In this document: piece after piece, positions 17,667 through 25,164 of the stretch
Numbering within the stretch: position 1 is the stretch's first letter
Layout: every line of letters begins with the position of its first letter
Assembly (NCBI GenBank): GCA_021604825.1
Contig: BQJS01000016.1
Coordinates: 1-38,215, forward strand
Source of the DNA: Phycisphaerae bacterium
Lineage (GTDB): Bacteria; Planctomycetota; Phycisphaerae; UBA1845
Direction of reading: 5' to 3'
Length of the DNA: 38,215 nucleotides
Made by a program: the position numbers and the translations under genes
Notes under the pieces: generated by a model
What the model was told of the DNA's origin: nothing
The model's input: the letters and a program-made list of their open reading frames with translations, nothing else
Databases searched by the model: none

Positions 17667-17977
17667 GCCAAAGCCTCCGCACAAAACAATTCCAGGCACC
17701 AAAACTTAAATCACAACCGGTAACCTCAATCACAACCGGCACCCCGAACGGGACGGGAAATGCTATAGGCGCAAACCACCTTTGCCAAGTCTGCAAACAA
17801 GCCGCGCAAACTCAACGCGGTATTGTGCAGAATTGCACGAATGCCAATGAAGGGTTAACGGTAAAACTGGTCAATCACAACTGAGTCACCAAATCCGTAG
17901 CGAACTCATGCATCGCGCTTACAATGCGATTGGAAACCCTGCAACGTTTGTACCGTTTCCTTTAAGGAGATATGAAG

Positions 17978-18421
17978 ATGACCAGATCGAGGCGTCAATC
18001 TTTTTCCCCGATTCTTGGTTATGCCGGTAGCGCATTCGTTTCTGTTGCATTTATAGCGAGTGTGTTCTGTAGTCTTCAGTGTGGACATGGTCAGTGGTAT
18101 GTCTCCGTGATTGACTCATCTTTGATTCTTGGCCATAGCGCTTCTCATATACAAAACAATTTGTCAGGTTGTTATTGGTCGAGCAACATCGGGAATCAGG
18201 TGGAATTGTGGCCCGAGATTCTAAACACTTCGCGGGGATGGTCTGTTTCAATTCCGCTATGGATAATCCTTGCAACTCTGCTTGCATATCAGACATGCAT
18301 GTACATTCGCGGCCCGCTCCGCCGCCATCGTCGCCGCAAACGCAATCAATGCCTTCAATGCGGGTACAATCTCACGGGCAACGCAAGCGGAACCTGTCCA
18401 GAGTGCGGTGAAGCACCATGA
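17978..18421 (+). CDS. Membrane protein with C-terminal zinc ribbon (tandem copy A)
   Basis: 147 residues from the ATG at 17978, eight nt after AAGGAG; an ATG at 17972 is too close to that site. Plan: basic start, membrane segment (GYAGSAFVSVAFIASVFCSL), about 60 outward-facing residues, second membrane segment (IPLWIILATLLAYQTCMYI), basic linker RGPLRRHRRRKR, then a zinc ribbon CLQCGYNLTGNASGTCPECG. First of three tandem genes joined by ATGA overlaps, so probably one transcript. The outer domain shares little with copies B and C, whereas the C-terminal part is nearly the same. Function unknown. Confidence 0.8.
   Translation: MTRSRRQSFSPILGYAGSAFVSVAFIASVFCSLQCGHGQWYVSVIDSSLILGHSASHIQNNLSGCYWSSNIGNQVELWPEILNTSRGWSVSIPLWIILATLLAYQTCMYIRGPLRRHRRRKRNQCLQCGYNLTGNASGTCPECGEAP
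18305..18379 (+). repeat. 75-nt zinc-ribbon cassette, copy in gene A
   Basis: This segment encodes the basic linker and first half of the zinc ribbon. It matches 18793-18867 at 69 of 75 positions without gaps. Identity drops sharply outside it. Suggests recent duplication or gene conversion of the 3' module. Confidence 0.8.
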
Positions 18422-18909
18422 TCCATCGATCGATAGTCATTGCATCTTTAATGTCTGCATTGATCGTCGCAATGATGTGGTGGCAGAGCACTACGCAAAC
18501 ATACCTGGCACGGTCCAAGCAGTATTCAGGACTCAGATCGACCCAAGGATGGAAGGCGGACCATCAGCTAACTGATTCCACCTATTTGAGTATGGTTGGA
18601 AGCCAGGGTTACTTGTCTACTTACGTCACGTTAACGAAGAGTGATCTTGTTAACCCCGATGAACAATCCAATTCGAATTTCGTAAGAATGAGATACTCCC
18701 TTTGGGCGACTGGACCATTCAGGTTCTACCGTCTTAGCATTCCTTTCTGGATGCTGTTCGCCGCAGGCTTCATCTACCCAGTGCTTTCGTTGATTCGTGG
18801 CCCGCTCCGTCGCCATCGTCGCCGCAAACGTAATCAATGCATCCATTGCGGGTACAATCTCACGGGCTTGCCGGAACCTAGATGCCCCGAATGCGGTACG
18901 GGACAATGA
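18418..18909 (+). CDS. Membrane protein with C-terminal zinc ribbon (tandem copy B)
   Basis: 163 residues; the start ATG overlaps the stop of copy A (ATGA). N-terminal hydrophobic segment (SIVIASLMSALIVAMMWW), about 85 residues presumably outside, second membrane segment (IPFWMLFAAGFIYPVLSLI), linker RGPLRRHRRRKR and zinc ribbon CIHCGYNLTGLPEPRCPECG. The second segment and the ribbon match copy C (both read IPFWML), while the outer domain does not. No catalytic motif. Possibly senses something outside and signals through the cytoplasmic ribbon, but that is only inferred from layout. Confidence 0.8.
   Translation: MIHRSIVIASLMSALIVAMMWWQSTTQTYLARSKQYSGLRSTQGWKADHQLTDSTYLSMVGSQGYLSTYVTLTKSDLVNPDEQSNSNFVRMRYSLWATGPFRFYRLSIPFWMLFAAGFIYPVLSLIRGPLRRHRRRKRNQCIHCGYNLTGLPEPRCPECGTGQ
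18793..18867 (+). repeat. 75-nt zinc-ribbon cassette, copy in gene B
   Basis: Partner of 18305-18379 with six substitutions, four of which fall at the Cys-X-X-Cys region and one each in the linker codons. In copy C the protein motif persists but the DNA is more diverged. Confidence 0.8.
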
Positions 18910-19469
18910 CAAGAAAGCTCTTCATATTGGCACTGGTGGTTTCCACATTGGCCTGCACCGGCCTTTGGATATACAGCGCCGTGGGGACTTATGGTGGGCG
19001 GCGTGTCAAAGGTAAAGTGGGGTTCGTGCCATATCGTGGTTGGACGACCAAGTTCGCAATGGTTCCATTTGAATCCGTCAACATGTCAGGGCGCAATGGA
19101 TCCCTCGAAGTTGACATGTGCTGGCTCTCTGGGACTTTCAACCAATCGATATCTCAGAACGACTTGAGTATTTGCGGCATCTCGTATGCAAGCGGCGCTC
19201 TTGCACGTGCGCGATTTATTCGATTGGCGATTCCTTTCTGGATGCTGGTCGTGGGAAGTTCCTTCTACCCGTTACTGGCATTTGTCCGAGTGCAAGTGCA
19301 TAGACATCGTCAACGCAAGGGAAGGGTGTGCAGGTGCGGGTATGACTTGACCGGCAATGAATCAGGGATCTGCCCCGAATGCGGACGTGAAATCGTAAAA
19401 CGCCATCGAGAAACCGTGGACTCATCTGCGCAGAAAAAACTCAGCCCACCCGCAGCGCGAATGGGCTGA
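18906..19469 (+). CDS. Membrane protein with C-terminal zinc ribbon (tandem copy C)
   Basis: 187 residues; the ATG at 18906 overlaps the stop of copy B (ATGA). The N-terminal hydrophobic segment (KLFILALVVSTLACTGLWIY) contains a Cys that could mimic a lipobox. About 90 outward-facing residues follow, then IPFWMLVVGSSFYPLLAFV, a basic linker and the ribbon CRCGYDLTGNESGICPECG. Unlike A and B it continues for about 30 residues after the ribbon, and the last ten codons lie over a minus-strand terminator hairpin (19434-19470). The original stop may have been lost, so the frame now runs into the hairpin. Confidence 0.8.
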   Translation: MTRKLFILALVVSTLACTGLWIYSAVGTYGGRRVKGKVGFVPYRGWTTKFAMVPFESVNMSGRNGSLEVDMCWLSGTFNQSISQNDLSICGISYASGALARARFIRLAIPFWMLVVGSSFYPLLAFVRVQVHRHRQRKGRVCRCGYDLTGNESGICPECGREIVKRHRETVDSSAQKKLSPPAARMG

Positions 19470-19470
19470 G
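19434..19470 (-). terminator. Rho-independent terminator for the CHRD gene, inside the end of gene C
   Basis: CTCAGCCCA (19440-19448) pairs perfectly with TGGGCTGAG (19462-19470). On the minus strand the hairpin is followed by TTTTTT (complement of 19434-19439), the correct order for a minus-strand terminator. The CHRD gene ends 37 nt upstream of it. The opposite strand encodes the last residues and stop codon of gene C. Confidence 0.85.
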
Positions 19471-19506
19471 TCGATTAATCGCTTAGTCTCTGACTTCAAT
19501 GACGCC

Positions 19507-20022
19507 TTAGGATGCTTCGACGAGGTTGCCGCGAATTTCGCCGGCTGGGTTGGCGTCGGTGTGGAGGTTGACGTAGATGTCGCCCGCACGAATGTCCGCA
19601 ACATCGTCAGCCGACAGATCCCACGTGCCTTGAGCGGTGGCTCCGCCGTTGCCATCATTAACCACCACTTCCGTGAAACCGAAGACGACACCGCCCGAGC
19701 CCTCCGGACCATTGTCCGACAGGTGAAAGTGCGCACCGCTCACATCGCCCGAAAGCCCTTCGGCTGTGATGTTGTACGTCAACTGCGTTCCCGCATCGTT
19801 GAGCTCAAACGTTGCGGTTCCCGTCGCATTGGTCTGAACCGGGTCGGGCCGTTCAGCCGCCCCCGAAAGATCGGCGACAAACGACTTCGCCAGTTCGTCG
19901 TTGTTACCGTTACCGTTGTTGCCATTATCGTTGCCATTGTCGCCATTGTCCGGAATGATGTCACAGCCAGCCGCCAAAGCCACGAAACCAATCATCAACG
20001 TCTTTAACATCCTGTGCGTCAT
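19507..20022 (-). CDS. CHRD-domain lipoprotein
   Basis: 171 residues from the ATG at 20022, six nt after GGAG; a TTG four codons earlier overlaps that site. Signal peptide ends in the lipobox LAAGC (Cys20), followed by an Asn/Gly/Asp linker (NGDNGNDNGNNGNGNND). Residues 45-170 form a CHRD domain: FVADLSGAAERPDPVQTNA, GTATFELNDAGTQLTYNI, SGAHFHLS, GDIYVNLHTDANPAGEIRG. CHRD is the chordin domain, found in bacteria mostly in exported proteins of unknown role. The linker resembles that of the large lipoprotein at 9.3 kb, so the same export and anchoring style is used. Confidence 0.92.
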   Translation of the reverse strand: MTHRMLKTLMIGFVALAAGCDIIPDNGDNGNDNGNNGNGNNDELAKSFVADLSGAAERPDPVQTNATGTATFELNDAGTQLTYNITAEGLSGDVSGAHFHLSDNGPEGSGGVVFGFTEVVVNDGNGGATAQGTWDLSADDVADIRAGDIYVNLHTDANPAGEIRGNLVEAS

Positions 20023-20040
20023 GTTGTTCTCCAAAAGAAT

Positions 20041-20089
20041 AAGAAATCAAAATCCCCAAGCGACTATGTCGCATGAATCAAGATTTCTT
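20041..20089 (-). promoter_or_regulatory. Nested inverted repeats upstream of the CHRD gene
   Basis: AAGAAATC (20041-20048) pairs with GATTTCTT (20082-20089), enclosing a second hairpin GCGAC-TAT-GTCGC (20060-20072). It lies 19 nt upstream of the CHRD start codon, in the leader or promoter. Could be an operator or a structured leader; no T run supports a terminator. Confidence 0.4.
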
Positions 20090-20279
20090 GCAAATGCTTT
20101 TTGAATCTAAGGCCCCGAACCACGTCCATGCCGTCAAACGTCGCGGATCCCCTTGGCTAACTTGTCTGGCAGGAATCCTGGATATGATCTGGTCTTGAGA
20201 TACGAGTCACAGGATTCTGACTGCGCATACCGATGCGTTCTTGATCATCGCCCAACTCCCCAAACCGCCCATTGGGTTC

Positions 20280-21518
20280 TTAGGGACTATTGAGAACTCT
20301 TTGGAATTCGGAAAAATCGGAGAGTGAGACGTGACTGTCGCTGTCGAAATCGAAGCATTCGCACCCTGAGCCTAATCCGGCATTGGGGCCGACCGCGCAG
20401 GATGCGAAGTTGGCGAACTCGGCTAGGTCAATAATGCCATTCGCATCGGTGTCACCGCTGGCAATTCCACCAGCACAGGCGTCGCAGCCATCGGGAATGG
20501 TATCCCCATCGCTATCCAGTGAATCGTCGAATCCGGGACAGACGTCCTCATCTGCGCACACGCAGTCCCCGTCGGCATCGTTGTCCGGGTCGTTGGGGCA
20601 CCCGTCACAAGCGTCGCCGAAACCGTCAGAGTCCTCATCCACTTGAAGCGGATCTGACACAAATGGGCAGAGGTCCACATCGCTGCAAACGCCATCGGAG
20701 TCCACATCACTACCCGGAGGACAGTCGCCGCAGGTGCTCCCGTCCCCACCACAGACGCCACAAACGTCACGCGTGAGAGGTGACAAGCAAACGCAACTCC
20801 CGCCACAATTCGCCGACGGCGTTTCCATGGGTTGACATTCAATCAATACGCAACCACAGTCTGGTCCTAACCATCCAGGATCGCACTCGCACGTTCCGGC
20901 GCAACCGCATTCGCCGTGCCCTGAGCAGAGATTGGGGCAAACGTTTGGAGCGCAATTGCAGAATGGTGGGTTTGAGAAACCATTAATACAAAGCACCTCG
21001 TTACAAACGCAAATTGCTTGCCCCGGTATGGGAAAGCAACTCGTATTGGGGGGACATTCGTCAGGGGGAAGTTCAATACAGAACCCAGAGGAACATGCAA
21101 GATCCGCGGAACTGCAGGGGGAGGGCCCAACGCAGCAGGGTTCACCCAGGTTACCACAGCAAGTCGTAATCGTCGGGTCGGTGCATTCGCCACCGCGACA
21201 AGCCGTGCCATGAGTACAAGGGTCACCATCGTCGCATGCTTGACCTTCCGTATTCAGAGCAATATCGATGGGGCATTCAGCGTCGCTCCCGTTGCACATG
21301 ATGCCAAAGGGACGGCAGGGAGTGGGGCTGACACAAACCATTCCAGCCGGCGCAAGTGTGCAGTCGGCCTGACAGCACGCCGAAGGGGGATCGCACTCTT
21401 CGCCTGCCTCGATTAATCCGTTTCCGCAAACGCATTGACCATGCGCTACCTGCGTGGTGGCCGAAAGAACAAGCATCAGGAACGCGACTTGAAGTGTATT
21501 GCGTGAAAGTAGTGTCAT
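20280..21518 (-). CDS. Exported Cys-rich protein with EGF-like, thrombospondin-3-like and dockerin-like parts
   Basis: 412 residues; start ATG 21518 has GGAG eight nt upstream. Signal peptide ends near VAHG-QCVCG. Then GNGLIEAGEECDPPSACC resembles a disintegrin-type segment, followed by Cys-rich units, an EGF-like unit (CSGHGECGCAGTCECDPGWL), and Asp-rich repeats DxDxDGxxDxxDxCP of the thrombospondin type 3 kind (DSDGVCSDVDLCPFVSDPLQ and DSDGFGDACDGCPNDPDND). It ends in a dockerin-like pair: DTDANGIIDLAEFANF and DFDSDSHVSLSDFSEF. No catalytic domain is seen, so a structural, calcium-binding surface role is most likely. The C-terminal pair matches those in three other exported proteins here. 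Confidence 0.88.
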   Translation of the reverse strand: MTLLSRNTLQVAFLMLVLSATTQVAHGQCVCGNGLIEAGEECDPPSACCQADCTLAPAGMVCVSPTPCRPFGIMCNGSDAECPIDIALNTEGQACDDGDPCTHGTACRGGECTDPTITTCCGNLGEPCCVGPSPCSSADLACSSGFCIELPPDECPPNTSCFPIPGQAICVCNEVLCINGFSNPPFCNCAPNVCPNLCSGHGECGCAGTCECDPGWLGPDCGCVLIECQPMETPSANCGGSCVCLSPLTRDVCGVCGGDGSTCGDCPPGSDVDSDGVCSDVDLCPFVSDPLQVDEDSDGFGDACDGCPNDPDNDADGDCVCADEDVCPGFDDSLDSDGDTIPDGCDACAGGIASGDTDANGIIDLAEFANFASCAVGPNAGLGSGCECFDFDSDSHVSLSDFSEFQRVLNSP

Positions 21519-22013
21519 TTTTCATGCTCCAGTTACTGCAACGTTCAAAATTCCAAACCTGTCAGGGATTGGCGCGATGCCGTTCTATTCAGCCAGCACG
21601 TGGAATCATCGCGCGACGGAGACGACACGAGTCTGCACCCATAACATGTCAGAAGGAATTCAATCAGGCCGCTAGACACAATTGTATCCGGCGCGGCCGG
21701 CTCAAATCGAATGAAAACAAGTCAAAGCCCTTTCTTTCTAACGGCAAGTTTGCGGGGCGACCGTCCAAATCGGCCCAGCGGGGTCGAAAACCGCGAACAA
21801 CCGGTGGTTCGCCCAAACGCGATCGTCCATCGCGTTGCACCATCTGCGATCCCAAATAGATAAAGCCAATACGCGGTTGGATTTGCCGGTTGAATTGCGC
21901 GGGTACCCTTAATTATCACGCTCGGGATGATTCGGAGGAACTGTACTGAACCCAAATGACCAAGCCGAACACGGAGTATCAAACGCGCCGCAGCTTGATC
22001 CGCGCTCAAAACG
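21519..22013. other. Intergenic stretch, no gene supported
   Basis: About 500 nt upstream of the Cys-rich gene. Short open frames exist on both strands without ribosome binding sites or recognisable motifs. It should contain the promoter of the minus-strand gene at 21518. No repeat or RNA gene was recognised before the terminator at 22014. Confidence 0.5.
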
Positions 22014-22046
22014 AAAAAATGCAACGACCTCCATCAAAGTCGTCGC
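22014..22046 (-). terminator. Rho-independent terminator, probably the original tRNA-Glu terminator
   Basis: On the minus strand GCGACGAC pairs with GTCGTTGC (one G-U pair) around a 10-nt loop, followed by A and TTTTTT. It lies eight nt beyond the 3' end of the truncated tRNA-Glu copy. The intact tRNA-Glu 3.1 kb away has no such structure after it. Confidence 0.8.
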
Positions 22047-22053
22047 ATCATCG

Positions 22054-22103
22054 ATACCCCCAAGGGGACTTGAACCCCTGTCTTCAGGATGAGAACCTGA
22101 TAT
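22054..22103 (-). pseudogene. Partial tRNA-Glu copy (3' part), putative attachment site
   Basis: This 50-nt block is identical to 25164-25213. It covers tRNA positions from about 25 through 73: anticodon arm, variable region, T arm and the 3' strand of the acceptor stem. Beyond 22103 the sequence no longer forms the D stem or a matching 5' acceptor strand, so it cannot be a working tRNA. A perfect tRNA 3'-end duplication is the usual footprint of tyrosine-recombinase integration. Confidence 0.85.
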
Positions 22104-22191
22104 TCTATCCAGCGGTTTTTGGGCGTGTTTCTGCAAACCCCGCAGTCACAGCGATTTAGCGCTAAACTGTTTCAAATCCACGAGATATGCG

Positions 22192-22276
22192 TTCTCATTA
22201 TTGCCCTTCAGTTCTCGTTATTCCCCGTTGGTTTTCAATGTTTGAAGCAAAACAGTGGAAAATCAGTGGACACAAG
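22192..22276 (+). repeat. Putative recombinase arm-type repeats, left side
   Basis: TTCTCATTATTGCCC (22192-22206) and TTCTCGTTATTCCCC (22212-22226) are near-identical direct repeats. Then CAAAACAGTGGA and a further CAGTGGAC (22248-22271) match 25073-25096 at 23 of 24 positions. The position between the attachment site and the first gene fits recombinase arm sites, but this is inferred. Confidence 0.5.
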
Positions 22277-22433
22277 CAAAACAAACACGAATGCGATTGA
22301 TTGGGATTTGGGGCGGTTCAATACTCCAGACTTACTCAAGTTTAATCCATCTGGCCAGTGTTATGGAGGATTTCACCATAAAACCGAAACGCCGACCCAT
22401 CAGGGTGATAGCGATGTCCGCTAGCGTTCGGGC

Positions 22434-22943
22434 TTACGATCCGCCCCCTCCACCATAGTTACCGAGCGCGGTTTCGTTTGATTCGTTGACCTCGTTGTAG
22501 AAGGTCAACGTCGAAGCCGACGTGCCCTGGTCAGCCACGCGAGCCCGGATCGCACCCTCGATGGAATTGTACCAATATGCCCCACCCACTCCCGCTTTAA
22601 GAACTTTATTAACGGGATGCATACGACCAGTTGTAATCTCGACCTCAACGTTGGCGATCCCAAATGAATTCTCCGGGTGGATTGGTCCAACTCCACTGGA
22701 AAACCAAGTCGAATCAATGTTCACGGGAAACTCGCTCGTTGGCGAGCGATGTCGAAGGTAGGCGATCCTATCGCTGATGACATCAAGGGTGGCTTTGAGC
22801 GTTGCCCGGTTTGCGTCCTGCGATACAGATGAAAACTGCGGTACCACGATCGCAGCAAGGATGCCAATAATGACGACCACTATCAACACTTCCACGAGCG
22901 TGAATGCGCTTCTTCCTCGCGTGTGTCGATGCTCCATGAACAT
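22434..22943 (-). CDS. Pseudopilin / prepilin-like protein
   Basis: 169 residues from the ATG at 22943, where GAGGA lies four nt upstream; the frame is open further but the leader would be too long. RSAFTLVEVLIVVVIIGILA is a prepilin cleavage signal and hydrophobic helix, with Ala before Phe as in the other pseudopilin here. VVPQFSSVSQDANRATLKAT continues the helix as in GspG-like proteins. The tail ends in GGGGGS. The C-terminal half has NSFGIANVEVEITTGRMHP and GAYWYNSIEGAIRA, somewhat like major pseudopilins. It follows the HD-GYP gene by 55 nt on the same strand, so the two may be co-transcribed. Confidence 0.88.
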   Translation of the reverse strand: MFMEHRHTRGRSAFTLVEVLIVVVIIGILAAIVVPQFSSVSQDANRATLKATLDVISDRIAYLRHRSPTSEFPVNIDSTWFSSGVGPIHPENSFGIANVEVEITTGRMHPVNKVLKAGVGGAYWYNSIEGAIRARVADQGTSASTLTFYNEVNESNETALGNYGGGGGS

Positions 22944-22998
22944 TGTGTCCTCGAATTCAAGTGCTGAACTTCCTTGTCTCATGAACCATATCGACATC

Positions 22999-24477
22999 TC
23001 AATCAACAGCACGCACGACATGGACATCACTCTTTATTGATAGATCAATCACCTGTTTCAGAAGTTTACCGTCAGCATTCCTCTCCGCGACAACAGGATG
23101 CGTATGAGCTCCAGGATTTGCGCGCACGACATGAACGAGATCTCCGGTACTCAACTCAACGCGACTTCCGATTGGAAAAGCAGATACGCAATCGAGAAAC
23201 ACGCGAAGAAACGCGCGATCGAGTTTTCCACGACTCCCGTCGGTCAACAAGTGCTTGACGGCATTGTGGGGCAGGACCGCAGGACGATGTGGGCGCGGTT
23301 GTGTCATTGCACAATAAGCATCCGCAATCGCAACAAGCTTGGCAAAGGGGTGGATCGTCGTCCCCTTCCGCTGACGTGGGTAACCGCTTCCGTCCAAGCG
23401 TTCGTGTACTTGGTAGCCGATAAAACTCACTTCAATGGGGAGGCCTCGGATCTGTTCAAGGTATTCGAGCGTGTAGATTGGATGGCGCTTGATTTCCCCA
23501 AGCTCGTCGGCAGTGAGCGCTCTATGCGATAATCTAATCTCCGACGGCACTCGCTGCATGCCAATATCCTGAAGAACCGCACCCAATCCAATACTCAACA
23601 CTTGTTCGCGGCGAACCCCCATGTACGATGCCATGGTCATACTCGTGAGAGCGACATTTACACCGTGATCGTACAAATAATCACCGCGCGTTTCTTGGAT
23701 GCTGACAATCGTAGAAAGCAGGTCGTGATCGAGCGTTAGCATATCAACGAAATCGTTTACCAACCCACGCATGGTGTCGCTTGCCACCGTTTGTCCGCCT
23801 ATCACTGCAGCTGAGACGTCGGCCAAACAAGTGCTGGTTTCGGCGAAGCGTTTGAGTCCTTCACGTCCAAGCTTCCAAAGTTCGTCAAGCGGCAGTTGGG
23901 AACGATTCTTCGGTGCCGATTCGAAGTTAAACTTGGGTGGATTCTCCAGTTTCGTTTCGAGTCGCGCTTCCAGTCTTTGGACAAGTATTTCTTCCGCTCC
24001 TGAATCAGCTTGTTTGCCCGAAGATTGTGTACAAACGACCTTTATGTCGCGATGTTGAAGCAGCAGTAAGAAGCGTGATGTGACTCGACTACCCGCCGCA
24101 AGAAGAAGAAGTCCGGACCGGTCAAAAATGTCGTGCGACAATCGCATCCCCAGTCGCAGCATGTCTACACTGATGACCCCTGAATCTGAATCGCCTGGAA
24201 TTTGAGGATCGGCGGATTTTCCCGAATCATTCGGAAGCGAAGTCAGATTTGAATCGTGCTCAGTCCCATCGCTTCGGCTCTTTGCAGGTGCATCATCGGG
24301 CCAGTCATCCCCGGCATAGAGTCCCGCAATGATCCGACGTCCGAGCGAAGCAATTTTCGCTTCGTCGAGAAGGGTGTTCGCGGTGATTAGGACTCGACCG
24401 GCTCGATCGCGTAAAGCGCCCGGCAAGCAGAATCCTGGCTTGATGAGATCTGACGATATCTTTCTAATCGCACGCAA
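22999..24477 (-). CDS. Degenerate HD-GYP domain protein
   Basis: 492 residues; the start is probably the TTG at 24477, since the first domain begins within ten residues (ISSDLIKPGFCL). Two related N-terminal repeats (about 8-57 and 101-150) read LxxGxxLxxDIxDxxGxLLLxxGxxxT, a pattern common before planctomycete HD-GYP domains. The HD-GYP part (about 240-430) has YDHGVNVA (His271), but QDIGM (303-307) where HDIGK is expected, and VHERLDGSGYP (357-367), which keeps GYP. Loss of the metal-binding His and of the Lys makes phosphodiesterase activity unlikely; c-di-GMP binding may remain. It lies inside the tRNA-bounded segment and just upstream of a pseudopilin gene. Confidence 0.88.
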   Translation of the reverse strand: MRAIRKISSDLIKPGFCLPGALRDRAGRVLITANTLLDEAKIASLGRRIIAGLYAGDDWPDDAPAKSRSDGTEHDSNLTSLPNDSGKSADPQIPGDSDSGVISVDMLRLGMRLSHDIFDRSGLLLLAAGSRVTSRFLLLLQHRDIKVVCTQSSGKQADSGAEEILVQRLEARLETKLENPPKFNFESAPKNRSQLPLDELWKLGREGLKRFAETSTCLADVSAAVIGGQTVASDTMRGLVNDFVDMLTLDHDLLSTIVSIQETRGDYLYDHGVNVALTSMTMASYMGVRREQVLSIGLGAVLQDIGMQRVPSEIRLSHRALTADELGEIKRHPIYTLEYLEQIRGLPIEVSFIGYQVHERLDGSGYPRQRKGTTIHPFAKLVAIADAYCAMTQPRPHRPAVLPHNAVKHLLTDGSRGKLDRAFLRVFLDCVSAFPIGSRVELSTGDLVHVVRANPGAHTHPVVAERNADGKLLKQVIDLSIKSDVHVVRAVD

Positions 24478-24817
24478 CCCCGACCTGGTCGCCCGACCAT
24501 ACGCTGCACATGGGGTGTTTGCCCTGGGTCCAGCATAATATGCATATCGACCACATATGCATAAAGCAATAGTATTTTTAGTAATTTCTCAGATTTGTGT
24601 GCGCCATTTCGGCAATTGCTTTCCGATGCTGAAACGTTGCGGCTCGATTTACACGACGTCCGACTGCGGATTTGCGACGGACGGCCAATATTTGGAGAAT
24701 AAGAATTGCCGAATGAATAGTTGTAAGCTCGTAACGATATGATAATTGAGAAGGAAAACGCTGTTTTGAATAAACCTTGCGTGGGAACGTTGCGTCACAT
24801 TGTAGATCGAATGACTC
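24478..24817. other. Intergenic stretch upstream of the HD-GYP gene, A/T-rich
   Basis: No supported gene. It holds the 25-nt palindrome described separately and is noticeably richer in A and T than the flanking genes, particularly at 24539-24600 and 24690-24770. The HD-GYP promoter should lie here. Confidence 0.5.
24539..24563. promoter_or_regulatory. 25-nt palindrome upstream of the HD-GYP gene
   Basis: TATGCATAT (24539-24547) and ATATGCATA (24555-24563) form a perfect inverted repeat with a 7-nt spacer. The near edge is 62 nt from the HD-GYP start codon. Arm length and spacing suit a dimeric repressor or activator, and no U tract indicates a terminator. Confidence 0.5.
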
Positions 24818-24955
24818 ATGGCCATCGACGCAAAGGGTCACCACGACAATCGACTCGCAATTGAGCACTACACCCATCAGGCGCCTGAATTGGTGGGCAC
24901 CTTGACGAAGCAGTTCATCGGGGTGCTGGGCGATGGTTCTAAGCGTGAAGGTTGA
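24818..24955 (+). pseudogene. Putative tyrosine recombinase C-terminal remnant
   Basis: 45-codon frame, too short to be a working enzyme. GHHDNRLAIEHYTH has the same spacing as the GHSxxxLTxxxYTH box of many tyrosine recombinases: Gly-His at the start and the nucleophile Tyr ten residues after His, then Thr-His. After it QAPELVGTLTKQF looks like the usual helical tail. The stop is TGA at 24953. Upstream the frame is closed by stops, so the catalytic Arg box is absent. Position, 209 nt from the tRNA 3' end, is where an integrase gene would sit. The match is by eye on 14 residues. Confidence 0.4.
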
Positions 24956-25045
24956 GGAGCATTGATTCTAAGCCGCCAACCGCCGACCAAAATGGCCTGG
25001 AAGCGGACGGCCTTGAGGTACAGAATCGCTATCGCGAATCACCGA

Positions 25046-25099
25046 TTCTCATTGTTGCTCATTAGTTGAAATCAAAACAGTGGACAATCAGTGGACAAG
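25046..25099 (+). repeat. Putative recombinase arm-type repeats, right side
   Basis: TTCTCATTGTTGCTCATTAG (25046-25065) matches 22192-22211 in most positions, and the CAAAACAGTGGA/CAGTGGAC block (25073-25096) matches 22248-22271 at 23 of 24. Same orientation as the left copy. Ends 68 nt before the tRNA 3' end. Confidence 0.5.
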
Positions 25100-25164
25100 C
25101 GGAGTTAATCTCGAATCTACAATGGGTCTCAGAGGCTCATAAACCCTTGTGGATCCACGATCTA

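Noticed and set aside
20280..20300. Possible terminator after the Cys-rich gene
   Set aside because: No stem of useful length followed by a T run on the minus strand.
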